From: Emcibacter sp. | Lineage (GTDB): Bacteria > Pseudomonadota > Alphaproteobacteria > Sphingomonadales > Emcibacteraceae | Reading direction: 5' to 3' | DNA length: 64,000 nucleotides | Assembly (NCBI RefSeq): GCF_963675455.1 | Contig: NZ_OY776217.1 | Coordinates: 186,001-250,000, forward strand | Notes under the pieces: generated by a model | Database searches by the model: none | What the model was told of the DNA's origin: nothing | Seen by the model: only the letters and a program-made list of their open reading frames with translations | Shown here: in pieces, positions 55,866 to 63,916 of the stretch | How positions within the stretch are numbered: the stretch's first letter is position 1 | How the letters are laid out: each line of letters starts with the position of its first letter | Position numbers and translations under genes: made by a program

Positions 55866-56486
55866 AATCAGGGGAATATTCTTACCCAGAGCCCACAGGC
55901 CAAAACCAAGCACAATGATCCCGCAGCCCCGGTTGATCCATAAAAGGTGATCGTCGGTCAGCTTCTTTTTCATATGGGCGACGCCCTCGGTGAGCACGAA
56001 CCACCAGAGGGCCGAGCCCAGCAGAACGCCGGCCACCAGAAACAGGCCATTGATCGGGGTCTTGGCCATATTGCCAAGACCGAGACCGGCGAAGATGGCG
56101 ACAAACCCCAGGATGGTCATGGGATTGGTAATGGTCAGCAGAAAGGCCCCGACCGAGGCCTTGATGCGGTCGCCGGTATCATCCTTCGCATCGGTCAGGT
56201 GCGGATGGCTGTTCCAGATCCTGAGCCCCACCGCCAGCAGGATCACGCCGCCGATCAGTTCCACCCACAGGCTGTAGCTGTTGAGAAGATGGGTCACCCC
56301 GGCAAGGCCAAAGGCGGCAATGGCGCCAAAGATGGTGTCGGCCAGAGCGGCCCCCATGCCGATAACAAATCCGTTCATGGGGCCGTGAGTGAGGGTTCGC
56401 CGGATACAAAGGATATTGACCGGGCCCATGGGCGCGGCGACAATGATACCGATGAGGATTCCCCATAAAAGATAAACTGGCGACAT
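55860..56486 (-). CDS. LysE-family exporter
   Basis: A 208-residue inner-membrane protein with six predicted helices and the family motif G-P-V-N-I-L-C-I-R-R-T near residue 21-31, then G-A-A-L-A-D-T-I-F. LysE/RhtB proteins export amino acids; the substrate here is unknown. Starts on the strand opposite to the DUF3253 gene. Confidence 0.85.
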   Translation of the reverse strand: MSPVYLLWGILIGIIVAAPMGPVNILCIRRTLTHGPMNGFVIGMGAALADTIFGAIAAFGLAGVTHLLNSYSLWVELIGGVILLAVGLRIWNSHPHLTDAKDDTGDRIKASVGAFLLTITNPMTILGFVAIFAGLGLGNMAKTPINGLFLVAGVLLGSALWWFVLTEGVAHMKKKLTDDHLLWINRGCGIIVLGFGLWALGKNIPLIL

Positions 56487-56635
56487 ATACTGGTCCGGTT
56501 CCTGATTTTGCCTATATATAGCCCCTTATCCGGCCCTGAACACCCCGAAGTTTGTTTTTTGTCCCATTTCACCGAAAAGAAATATAGCGGTCAGGAAAAA
56601 TTCATGTTAGAGCGCGGAGAGAAAAGGATACAGAG

Positions 56636-56977
56636 ATGAACACAGAGCACGACCCGTCAGCGGAAGAAATGGAAAAAGCCGAGGACTATGTCATCAGCTA
56701 TATCATGGAAGCCATAGAGGGCGGCAAGACCGCCTCGCCCCGCGATGTGGCCATCATGATTTCAAAGGACCGGGGGCCCAAGGAAGCGCCGCATGATTAT
56801 TGGCGCAAATATCTACTGGCGGTCAAGCAGCAGGCCAAACATCTGGCACGACAGGGCCGCATCAGCATCCTGCGCCGCGGCGAGCCGATCGATCCGGAAA
56901 AAATGAAGGGTCTGGTGAAATTCTCCAAGCCTGTCGAAGGTGTGAGCTTCCCGGCCAGAGAAAAATCAGAAGACTGA
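56636..56977 (+). CDS. DUF3253-like protein
   Basis: A 113-residue protein with a winged-helix look: E-K-A-E-D-Y-V-I-S-Y-I-M, then S-P-R-D-V-A-I-M-I-S, W-R-K-Y-L-L-A-V-K-Q-Q-A and a strand pair I-S-I-L-R-R-G-E-P. This matches DUF3253, of unknown function. Its stop lies inside a triple 16-bp tandem repeat that also holds the stop of the convergent JAMM gene. Confidence 0.75.
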   Translation: MNTEHDPSAEEMEKAEDYVISYIMEAIEGGKTASPRDVAIMISKDRGPKEAPHDYWRKYLLAVKQQAKHLARQGRISILRRGEPIDPEKMKGLVKFSKPVEGVSFPAREKSED

Positions 56978-57008
56978 AAAATCAGAAGACTGAAAAATCA
57001 GAAGACTG
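56961..57008. repeat. Three tandem copies of a 16-bp unit
   Basis: AAAAATCAGAAGACTG is repeated three times exactly, at 56961, 56977 and 56993. Each copy contains TGA in the rightward frame used by the DUF3253 gene or its shifted versions, and TCA, the complement of a leftward TGA. The first junction ends the DUF3253 gene and the third copy ends the JAMM gene. Confidence 0.95.
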
Positions 57009-57402
57009 AAACCTCGAGAGGGGTGAAGTCCCCCTGCCCGGCCCTGTAAAAATTGATTTCCCCGGCGCCGTCCTCTGTCACCGACAGGATCGCCCAGACC
57101 AGCCCGTCTTCATAGATCCGGGCCCGGTCCCGCTTTGACGGATCTGCCGGATGGTCGGGATGACTGTGATAATGGCCGAGAATCCTTTGGGCACTGCCGC
57201 GCAGTTTTTTCTGCCAGTGCAAAAGAACTTCCGGATCAATCTCAAAGGCCTTACCCGGCTGATCCGCCACATTGTCCGCCGGCACCACTTCCAGAACTTC
57301 CTCCCCCTCACCAACCAGAAGCCCACAGGCTTCATGGGGATACGCCGCCGCCCCCGCAGCCTTCATCCGGTCAAGACAGCGTTGGGGAAGGCGCAGGGTC
57401 AT
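56998..57402 (-). CDS. M67-family JAMM metallopeptidase
   Basis: A 134-residue JAB1/MPN+ domain protein. The glutamate lies in P-H-E-A-C-G-L-L-V-G (Glu24), and the zinc motif is H-Y-H-S-H-P with D-P-S-K-R-D downstream (H-x-H-x-n-S-x2-D). Small stand-alone bacterial JAMM proteins often process sulfur-carrier proteins or related substrates; the substrate is unknown here. Adjacent to and probably cotranscribed with the DUF6476 gene upstream (4-bp gap). Confidence 0.85.
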   Translation of the reverse strand: MTLRLPQRCLDRMKAAGAAAYPHEACGLLVGEGEEVLEVVPADNVADQPGKAFEIDPEVLLHWQKKLRGSAQRILGHYHSHPDHPADPSKRDRARIYEDGLVWAILSVTEDGAGEINFYRAGQGDFTPLEVSVF

Positions 57403-57405
57403 GAC

Positions 57406-57798
57406 TTATTCCGGACGCTGGATCACAAAGCGGCTACGCACGGTCCCGTCCGGGCTGATGAGCAGAAGACCGGTGGTCTCCCCGCCCCGCTGAAGGGTCA
57501 ACAGAATCCCCTGCGGCACCATGCTGGCGGAGGCCACATTTTCACCGGCTTCCAGCGGCACGGTAACTTCTTCCGGGAACAGCATCCCCCCGGTCAGCGC
57601 CCAGGACGGCTCCACCGGCATCTGTTCCTGCCTCAGTTCCTTCTGCTTCAGTTCAGCGGCCTTGCGTTCGGCCCGTTCCGACAGGCGGCTGGCCACCGTA
57701 TAAACGATCACAATCAGGCCGAGGACAATTAAAATCCCCAAAATGATCACAATCCACTTGAGTACACGCTGATTAACTGGCATCTGTGGTTCTGACAT
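57406..57798 (-). CDS. DUF6476-like single-pass membrane protein
   Basis: A 130-residue protein with one N-terminal membrane helix (about 12-32), then a charged helix (S-E-R-A-E-R-K-A-A-E-L) and a periplasmic-type domain ending in G-T-V-R-S-R-F-V-I. I chose the ATG at 57798. A longer frame to 57942 would run deep into the opposite rluD gene and has no ribosome site. Its start codon overlaps that of rluD on the other strand. Confidence 0.75.
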   Translation of the reverse strand: MSEPQMPVNQRVLKWIVIILGILIVLGLIVIVYTVASRLSERAERKAAELKQKELRQEQMPVEPSWALTGGMLFPEEVTVPLEAGENVASASMVPQGILLTLQRGGETTGLLLISPDGTVRSRFVIQRPE

Positions 57799-58840
57799 GA
57801 CAAACAATGATCCTGAAACATATGAATTGACGGTTGAAGACGAGGACAAGGGCCTGCGTCTGGATAAATTTCTGGCCACCCATCTGCCGGAGATCAGCCG
57901 TTCACGCCTGAAGCAGCTGATTACCGAAAGCCAGGTTCTCATCGGCCCGGAAAATAATCAGCAGACAATAGACGACCCGTCCCACCGGGTCAAACCGGAT
58001 GAGCGATTCCAGGTCAAAATTCCCGACCTGACCGAGCCCGACCCGGAAGGCGAGGATATCCCGCTCGATATCGTCTATGAAGACGACGACCTGATCGTGC
58101 TCAACAAACAGGCCGGCATGGTGGTTCACCCGGCCCCGGGCAGCCGCGCCGGCACCCTGGTCAACGCCCTGATCCATCACTGCGGCGACAGCCTGTCCGG
58201 CATCAACGGGGTCAAGCGCCCCGGCATCGTCCACCGCATCGACAAGGACACCAGCGGCCTGATGGTGGTGGCCAAGTCCGACAAGGCGCACAAGAAACTG
58301 GCCAAACAATTCGCCAACCACAGCATGGAGCGGGCTTACCTCGCCGTGGTCTGGGGCGTGCCCAACCCGGCCGACGGCATGATCGAGGCCAATATCGGCC
58401 GCGACCCGAAAAACCGCCTGCGCATGGGCGTGGTTGAGACCGGCGGCAAATACGCCCTGACCAATTACCGGGTCATCCGCCGGCTGGAACCGCCGCGCCA
58501 GGTGCAGAAAACCGGTGGCGGCAAGAAAATCAGGGCCGCGGCCCTGCCGCCCAGTATTTCTCTGGTGCAGTGCGAACTGGAAACCGGCCGCACCCACCAG
58601 GTGCGCGTTCATATGGCGGCCGCCGGTCATCCACTGATCGGTGATCCGCTCTATGGCCGGCAAAACCCGCCGATCAGGAATTTCTCGGAAAAGGCCCGCG
58701 CCGCCGTGCTCGGCTTCAAGCGCCAGGCCCTTCACGCTTATGTGATCGGATTCAAGCATCCTGTGACCGGCGAACACTTGAAATTCGAAAGCGAACTCCC
58801 AAATGACATGAAACGCCTTATTACTGCCCTTGAATCCTGA
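57797..58840 (+). CDS. rluD: RluD-type ribosomal large subunit pseudouridine synthase
   Basis: A 347-residue enzyme. The N-terminal S4 RNA-binding domain (L-R-L-D-K-F-L-A-T-H-L-P-E-I-S-R-S) precedes the catalytic domain with Asp in G-I-V-H-R-I-D-K-D-T-S-G-L (about 147-159). Converts specific 23S rRNA uridines to pseudouridine. It is longer than some relatives because of an insert near 235-250. The ATG overlaps the DUF6476 start on the other strand. RluC-type specificity cannot be excluded. Confidence 0.88.
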   Translation: MTNNDPETYELTVEDEDKGLRLDKFLATHLPEISRSRLKQLITESQVLIGPENNQQTIDDPSHRVKPDERFQVKIPDLTEPDPEGEDIPLDIVYEDDDLIVLNKQAGMVVHPAPGSRAGTLVNALIHHCGDSLSGINGVKRPGIVHRIDKDTSGLMVVAKSDKAHKKLAKQFANHSMERAYLAVVWGVPNPADGMIEANIGRDPKNRLRMGVVETGGKYALTNYRVIRRLEPPRQVQKTGGGKKIRAAALPPSISLVQCELETGRTHQVRVHMAAAGHPLIGDPLYGRQNPPIRNFSEKARAAVLGFKRQALHAYVIGFKHPVTGEHLKFESELPNDMKRLITALES

Positions 58841-58942
58841 TAGGCAAGGTATCCTGATAAGTTCATATTGAGTTCATCACGATATGTTATAACAATAGCA
58901 GGCAGTAACAGAGGCACCGGCATCCGGTTTGACAGATCCGTT

Positions 58943-58972
58943 TTGACTCTGGTGCCGTATAAAAAGTATCAT
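58943..58972 (+). promoter_or_regulatory. Sigma-70-type promoter candidate for rpoH
   Basis: TTGACT and a downstream TATCAT are separated by about 18 bases just before rpoH, giving a leader of about 40 nt. A second TTGACA lies 14 bp further upstream. Prediction by eye only. Confidence 0.4.
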
Positions 58973-59014
58973 GGAGTACAAAGCAGCCCCGCGCTGCAAG
59001 GTGGAGAAAAGCAA

Positions 59015-59908
59015 ATGGCCAGCAAAGATTTACCCGTATTAACGCCGGAAGGCAGCCTGACCAGGTATCTGCAGGAAATCCGCAAGTTTCCGATGCTGAA
59101 ACCTGAAGAAGAGTTCATGCTGGCCAAGTCCTGGCGTGAGCATGGCGATACCGAGGCCGCCCACCAGCTTGTCACCTCTCACCTGCGTCTGGTGGCCAAA
59201 ATCGCCATGGGCTATCGCGGTTACGGCCTGCCCATCGGTGAACTGATTTCCGAAGGCAATGTCGGCATGATGCAGGCGGTCAAGCGATTCGACCCGGATC
59301 GCGGCTTCCGGCTTGCCACCTATGCCATGTGGTGGATCCGGGCCAGCATTCAGGAATATATCCTGCGCTCCTGGTCGCTGGTCAAAATCGGCACCACCGC
59401 CGCCCAGAAAAAACTGTTTTTCAACCTGCGCCGCCTCAAGGGCCAGATCGAGGCCATCGAGGAAGGCGACCTGCATCCCGATCATGTCACCGAAATCGCC
59501 ACCAAGCTTGACGTGTCGGAAAATGACGTGGTGCAGATGAACCGCCGCCTTGCCGGCGCCGACCACAGCCTCAATGCCCCCATGCGCGCCGATGCGGAAG
59601 GCGAATGGATGGACTGGCTGGTCGATGAGGATACTGTCGACCAGGAAACCGCCTATGCGGAAAACGAGGAAATGGATTACCGCCGTGACCTGATGGCCGA
59701 GGCCATGAAGGGCCTCAACGAGCGCGAACAGCATATCCTGACCGAACGGCGCCTGAAGGACAGCCCGTCAACCCTGGAGGAACTCAGCCAGGTTTACAAC
59801 ATCAGCCGCGAGCGGGTCCGCCAGATCGAGGTCCGGGCGTTCGAAAAACTTCAGAAAGCGATGATGGATGCGGCCAAGGCCCAGCAGCCCGCCGCCCTCA
59901 CACACTGA
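59015..59908 (+). CDS. rpoH: RNA polymerase heat-shock sigma factor RpoH (sigma-32)
   Basis: A 297-residue sigma-32. Region 2 contains the conserved L-V-T-S-H-L-R-L-V-A-K-I-A and A-T-Y-A-M-W-W-I-R-A-S-I-Q-E-Y. The RpoH box-like Q-K-K-L-F-F-N-L-R follows. Region 4.2 ends R-E-R-V-R-Q-I-E-V-R-A-F-E-K. The ATG at 59015 has GGTGGAG 8 bases upstream; an in-frame extension to 58868 is unlikely. Ends at a strong terminator. Confidence 0.95.
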   Translation: MASKDLPVLTPEGSLTRYLQEIRKFPMLKPEEEFMLAKSWREHGDTEAAHQLVTSHLRLVAKIAMGYRGYGLPIGELISEGNVGMMQAVKRFDPDRGFRLATYAMWWIRASIQEYILRSWSLVKIGTTAAQKKLFFNLRRLKGQIEAIEEGDLHPDHVTEIATKLDVSENDVVQMNRRLAGADHSLNAPMRADAEGEWMDWLVDEDTVDQETAYAENEEMDYRRDLMAEAMKGLNEREQHILTERRLKDSPSTLEELSQVYNISRERVRQIEVRAFEKLQKAMMDAAKAQQPAALTH

Positions 59909-59930
59909 TCCTGCACATCCCTACAGCATC

Positions 59931-59959
59931 GCCCCGGTGGAAACACCGGGGCTTTTTTT
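59931..59959 (+). terminator. Rho-independent terminator after rpoH
   Basis: GCCCCGGTG pairs perfectly with CACCGGGGC around a GAAA tetraloop and is followed by seven T. Confidence 0.9.
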
Positions 59960-59986
59960 GTGGTTTTTTTGGGGGTTCTTTTTAGA

Positions 59987-60547
59987 CTATTCCACCCAAT
60001 ATTCCGGCTTCATCAGGCTATCGGCGCCGATCACCCGGCCCTGTAATTTACCGGTCAGCCCGGGCTGCAAGGCCAGCACCATCCAGGCGTCGGCATTCTC
60101 TTCGGCGATCGGGTAAGGAGTCGCGAATCCCTGCCGGCCGGCAGGCGTAAAGCCGAAGCGGGGGTAATAGCCGGGATGGCCGAGCACAAAAACCAGGCCG
60201 GCGCCGACATCGGCCAGCACCTCGAGCCCGCAGCGGACCAGATCGCCGCCCACACCCTGTCCCTGGGCCTCCGGCACTACCGCCAGCGGACAGAGGATCG
60301 ACAATGAGGCTACAGGCTCCTCCCCGCGCACGGTCTCGGCCAGCCGGACCGAGGTAAACAGGACATGGCCGAGCGGCCCCGCGTCCCCCTCCGCCAGCAG
60401 CGACAGCAGCGGCCGGGCCGTGGGATCGGCCAGCAGGTCGCGGACAAGCTCCGCCTCGGCCTCACCGCCGAAGGCCCGGCGGTGAATGTCCATAATGACC
60501 GGCAGGTCGGCGGTTTCGGTTTCCCGGATATTCATAATCGCGCTCAT
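59987..60547 (-). CDS. GNAT-family N-acetyltransferase
   Basis: A 186-residue acetyltransferase. The acetyl-CoA motif A region is visible as L-A-V-V-P-E-A-Q-G-Q-G-V-G-G-D-L-V (about 89-105), and a later G-H-P-G-Y-Y-P-R-F-G-F is typical of YhbS-like members. I chose the ATG at 60547 because GGGGGA lies about 8 bases upstream; a longer frame to 60658 is possible. Substrate unknown. Confidence 0.85.
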   Translation of the reverse strand: MSAIMNIRETETADLPVIMDIHRRAFGGEAEAELVRDLLADPTARPLLSLLAEGDAGPLGHVLFTSVRLAETVRGEEPVASLSILCPLAVVPEAQGQGVGGDLVRCGLEVLADVGAGLVFVLGHPGYYPRFGFTPAGRQGFATPYPIAEENADAWMVLALQPGLTGKLQGRVIGADSLMKPEYWVE

Positions 60548-60699
60548 GTGCTGCGTCCCCCGTTTCATGACCGGGAGACCATAGAAGGCCATTGTATCAG
60601 TTTTTTGAAAACCCGCTAAAGTTTTAGATATTTCATACTGATAAGGACATTCGAACAAAAATATGTCATGATAAAACCCTGAAAAAGGGGATAATCTTG

Positions 60700-61179
60700 A
60701 TGTTGAAAAATTTCCGCCTGTTCCTGCTTGTCATGTGTCTCCTGCCCGCCCTCCCTGCGACTTTTGCCCGGGCGGCCCCTTCCCCCTGCAGCCTTGAGGA
60801 CCTCGACTGGTTCCTCGGCAACTGGTCGCTGGGCGATGGAAAAAGCCGGACCATTGAACGCTGGCAACGATCAGGCCCCGACAGCTTTACCGGCCTCGGC
60901 CGGACCACGGACCTCGCGACAGGGCAGATCAGCTTTCAGGAAAATATCCTGCTGCGGCAACAACCGGACGGCATTTTCTATATCGTCATGGCCTCCCAGA
61001 ATGAAGAACCGGTGTCTTTCCGCCTGACCGCCTGCGGGGAAAAGGAAGCCGTCTTTGAAAACCCGGATCATGATTTTCCGACCAGAATCCATTACCGGCT
61101 TATTGACGGCGCCTTAAGGGCGGATGTGCGCGGCCCCGACGGGGAGGGTTTCGAGATCACCTTCGGGCGGGATAAATAG
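60700..61179 (+). CDS. Secreted protein, DUF6265-like
   Basis: A 159-residue protein with a clear signal peptide (hydrophobic L-F-L-L-V-M-C-L-L-P-A-L then a cleavage region near A-R-A-A-P). The mature part is a small beta-rich lipocalin-like domain: D-L-D-W-F-L-G-N-W, then E-N-P-D-H-D-F-P-T-R-I. This fits DUF6265-type secreted proteins of unknown function. ATG with AAGGGG upstream. Confidence 0.75.
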   Translation: MLKNFRLFLLVMCLLPALPATFARAAPSPCSLEDLDWFLGNWSLGDGKSRTIERWQRSGPDSFTGLGRTTDLATGQISFQENILLRQQPDGIFYIVMASQNEEPVSFRLTACGEKEAVFENPDHDFPTRIHYRLIDGALRADVRGPDGEGFEITFGRDK

Positions 61180-61190
61180 CTTTAAGCTCC

Positions 61191-61637
61191 CTAAAGTTCC
61201 CTGAAATCATCGGTCCTGACCAGTCCGTCCATCAGGTCGCCGATGGCGGACGGCGGGGCGACGGCCCGGCGGGTCTTGAGGTCCATCCAGACGAAATGGC
61301 TGCTGATGTCGGCCCTGATCTCGCCGTCCTCGCCCCGGAAACGATTGACAATCACATAGCGGGTTTTTTTGCTATTCATGCCGCCGCAGAGATAATCGAC
61401 GGTGAAGTGCTCCAGGAATTTCATTTCCCGGTGATAATGGATGGTTTCATCCAGGGTGGCGGGACCGACGCCGGAGGCCTCGAATTCCTCGAGCCCGAAG
61501 CCGCGGGCGGCGAAATAGAGCTGCCGGGTCTGGGCCGCATAGGAGAAATAGGCGATATTGGCCATATGGCGGTTATAGTCCAGATCGCGCCAGGCCACCT
61601 GGAACGGGGCGGTAAAAGGGATGCTGTTGTCATTCAT
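61191..61637 (-). CDS. Hotdog-fold acyl-CoA thioesterase
   Basis: A 148-residue protein of the 4-hydroxybenzoyl-CoA thioesterase type. The catalytic region is V-A-W-R-D-L-D-Y-N-R-H-M-A-N (Asp near residue 18) followed by the long hotdog helix N-I-A-Y-F-S-Y-A. Substrate unknown. It ends convergent with the secreted-protein gene, 11 bp apart. Confidence 0.85.
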   Translation of the reverse strand: MNDNSIPFTAPFQVAWRDLDYNRHMANIAYFSYAAQTRQLYFAARGFGLEEFEASGVGPATLDETIHYHREMKFLEHFTVDYLCGGMNSKKTRYVIVNRFRGEDGEIRADISSHFVWMDLKTRRAVAPPSAIGDLMDGLVRTDDFREL

Positions 61638-61696
61638 GCTCGGGTCCCTGGATTATTACCGGACGAGTGTAGCGGACAGGGTGGCAAAGGGACAAG

Positions 61697-62754
61697 GGGG
61701 AAGTGTGGAGAGGGGTGTTCTACATTCACAGATCAACCAATTACGATTTAGACTTATATTTGGTAAGAAGTACCATAGTTCTCTTCCAAAAAAAGAACCT
61801 TCAGCTTTGGTTTTCTTGCTTTTCAGGAGCTGGAAGCGCTTTTCTTTTCTCAAAGGTGACAGATTTAATATCTTTGTCAGTCGGTCCTGGAATCAAATAT
61901 TCTTCCTTAAGTTCCTGTCCCACAGAATCCTGTAACATTTGAGATTTCGTCGAAATTTCCTCCAAGGTCTTTTTAAACGCTTTTGATGCGCTACCAAGAA
62001 CAGGCACTTTATCCAATTCTTCAAATGCAAAATTCTTTAAGAAAGCATTTATAAATTGTGACGTACATATTACCGAGAAGTAAGATCCTTGGTTCATTCC
62101 CCTCACAATATTTAAAAGCCTCTCCAATTCTTTTAGAATTTTCCTGCTATCAACTTCATCTGTTTCTATGATTTTTTCAATTGACCTTGTTAACCGAACA
62201 AACAATTCGTCAAGATTGCTATCATGCCACGAACGCTCAAAAATCTTATCAAAGTTTTCATTGTTGCCAGTTCTTAAAGCAACTTCAATCCAATCGGTCG
62301 CCCTAATCTCGGCCAGATGCTTTGCCAGTAAATTAAATATAGTTACTGCATGTTTCTCTGCCTGCCCATGTTGCACATAATTTCTGAATGCATTTTCAAC
62401 GGGCCCATACCAAGCTGGCAAGTCAGGCACTGCAAATACCCCTCTCAAGTTTTTCAGAACTTCAAGAACAGCCTTAGCATGTGCAAGTTTTTTCTCTTTA
62501 TTTTCTGTGCAGAATACGAGGGAGAAACCTTCTAGAGCCCTGACAAGTTCTCCATGAATTTTCCTCATTGAATTTACGAATTTCTTGTAAGATGACAATT
62601 TTACTTATTTCTTTCTTGCAATTAATGAAGGTATAAAAATTATACCCTTCAACCCAAAAGACATTCAATCTTTAATAGCGCCACTTATAGCGTTTTTTGA
62701 CTATTATTTTCTTCACCACTCTCGTGACAGCGGGCATTATTGGGGAAGTGTGGA
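61697..62754. repeat. 13-bp direct repeats bracketing the AT-rich gene
   Basis: GGGGAAGTGTGGA occurs exactly at 61697-61709 and 62742-62754, the same orientation, about 1045 bp apart, enclosing only the hypothetical gene 61801-62598. A related but weaker G-rich sequence is present on the other strand near 62950-62970. This could be the footprint of a small insertion. Confidence 0.55.
61801..62598 (-). CDS. AT-rich hypothetical protein
   Basis: A 265-residue mostly helical soluble protein of unknown family, rich in K, E, L and N, with heptad-like stretches (about 1-60 and 120-170). Base composition is clearly lower in GC than the core genes, and the gene lies between two 13-bp direct repeats (61697 and 62742), suggesting it was acquired. 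A phage-defence neighbour (Abi_2 gene) follows. No motif allows a function to be proposed. Confidence 0.55.
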   Translation of the reverse strand: MSSYKKFVNSMRKIHGELVRALEGFSLVFCTENKEKKLAHAKAVLEVLKNLRGVFAVPDLPAWYGPVENAFRNYVQHGQAEKHAVTIFNLLAKHLAEIRATDWIEVALRTGNNENFDKIFERSWHDSNLDELFVRLTRSIEKIIETDEVDSRKILKELERLLNIVRGMNQGSYFSVICTSQFINAFLKNFAFEELDKVPVLGSASKAFKKTLEEISTKSQMLQDSVGQELKEEYLIPGPTDKDIKSVTFEKRKALPAPEKQENQS

Positions 62755-63005
62755 TGAGGTATCTAAGATATTCTGATTAATAAAACTCTATAACATTAAA
62801 TATTAGAAGATATCTTTGAACAAACAGGCTATACTACAAAAAGTATCTCGGAGTTCTATTTTTCTGGACACACAAAGAATATTTTTTACATATTTTCCAT
62901 AAAAACCTTGATTTTTTAGTGAATATAGTATAAAGAATAGGTAACAACACCTCCCACGCCTCTCCACGATGCGCCTCTTGGGGGGTTTTTTTATTGGAAC
63001 TCAAT
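62599..63005. other. AT-rich gap before the Abi_2 gene
   Basis: Roughly 400 bp without a gene I can support. It contains the right copy of the 13-bp direct repeat (62742), and near 62950-62990 a CACCTCCC ... GGGGGG-T7 arrangement that could act as a weak terminator or part of a leader just before the Abi_2 start. Confidence 0.4.
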
Positions 63006-63887
63006 ATGAAATTTGAGAAGCCACCGTTTAGTCCAGATCAGCATATTGCACTTCTTCAAAATCGAGATCTAAAAATCGACGATAAGGAGAAGGCAAAATA
63101 TTATTTACATAATATTGGCTATTATAGACTTTCAGCTTATTTTATCCCTTTCCGAAAAACAGAACCTGTAGACATAGAGCATCAATTTAAGGAAGATATT
63201 ACATTTCAAAACATACTTGATTTATATATATTTGATAGACAGCTTAGACTAATTTTATATGATGCTCTAGAAAGAATAGAAGTTGCTGTCAGAACGCAAA
63301 TAACAAACTGTTTATCCCTGAATCATGGAACCCACTGGTTTGAAAACTCTTCTTTGTTTAATAGCCCCCTAGACCATGCACAAATTATTGTTAAGTTTGC
63401 AAGAGATGTAGGGCATAATAACGGTGGCAGGCAAAGCAGCGAAGCCATACGACATTATTATAAAAAATATAAGGAACCTCAACTTCCACCAACATGGATG
63501 GTAATGGAAGAACTCAGCATTGGCACATTATCTCGCCTTTTTAAATTCCTAAAAAATGAAGAAAAAAAAGATATCGCCAATCACTTTTCAGTTTCATGTG
63601 ATGTTCTTGAGAATTGGCTTCATAGCTTAACAGTTCTAAGAAACACCTGTGCTCATCATTCCAGAACATGGAATAGAACATTTCCCTCCGTAAAAATACC
63701 GCGTAAAGGGCCAAACCTTGGCATTGTCAGAGAAAATAAACTCCAAGGTCAAATTTGTGTAATGAAACACATGATGAATTTGATCGCAGGTGATACTTCA
63801 TGGCATGATAGACTTATTGCACATATAAAAACCTGCCCAATACCTTATGAAAAAGATATGGGTTTTATTAAGCAAAACAAACCCTAA
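63006..63887 (+). CDS. Abi_2 (AbiD/AbiF) abortive-infection family protein
   Basis: A 293-residue Abi_2 protein. The N-terminus M-K-F-E-K-P-P-F-S-P-D-Q-H-I, then Y-Y-L-H-N-I-G-Y-Y-R-L-S-A-Y, is diagnostic. An HEPN-like R-x4-H motif (L-R-N-T-C-A-H-H) near residue 214-221 suggests RNase activity. Such proteins block phage growth, often by killing the host cell. I use the ATG at 63006 instead of an upstream TTG. Low GC indicates horizontal origin. Confidence 0.85.
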   Translation: MKFEKPPFSPDQHIALLQNRDLKIDDKEKAKYYLHNIGYYRLSAYFIPFRKTEPVDIEHQFKEDITFQNILDLYIFDRQLRLILYDALERIEVAVRTQITNCLSLNHGTHWFENSSLFNSPLDHAQIIVKFARDVGHNNGGRQSSEAIRHYYKKYKEPQLPPTWMVMEELSIGTLSRLFKFLKNEEKKDIANHFSVSCDVLENWLHSLTVLRNTCAHHSRTWNRTFPSVKIPRKGPNLGIVRENKLQGQICVMKHMMNLIAGDTSWHDRLIAHIKTCPIPYEKDMGFIKQNKP

Positions 63888-63916
63888 TATCTTTCTCGAA
63901 TATCGGATAATACAGT

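Noticed and set aside
57799..57942. Longer start for the DUF6476-like gene
   Set aside because: Would extend 48 codons into rluD antisense; residues before the membrane helix are unlike the family.
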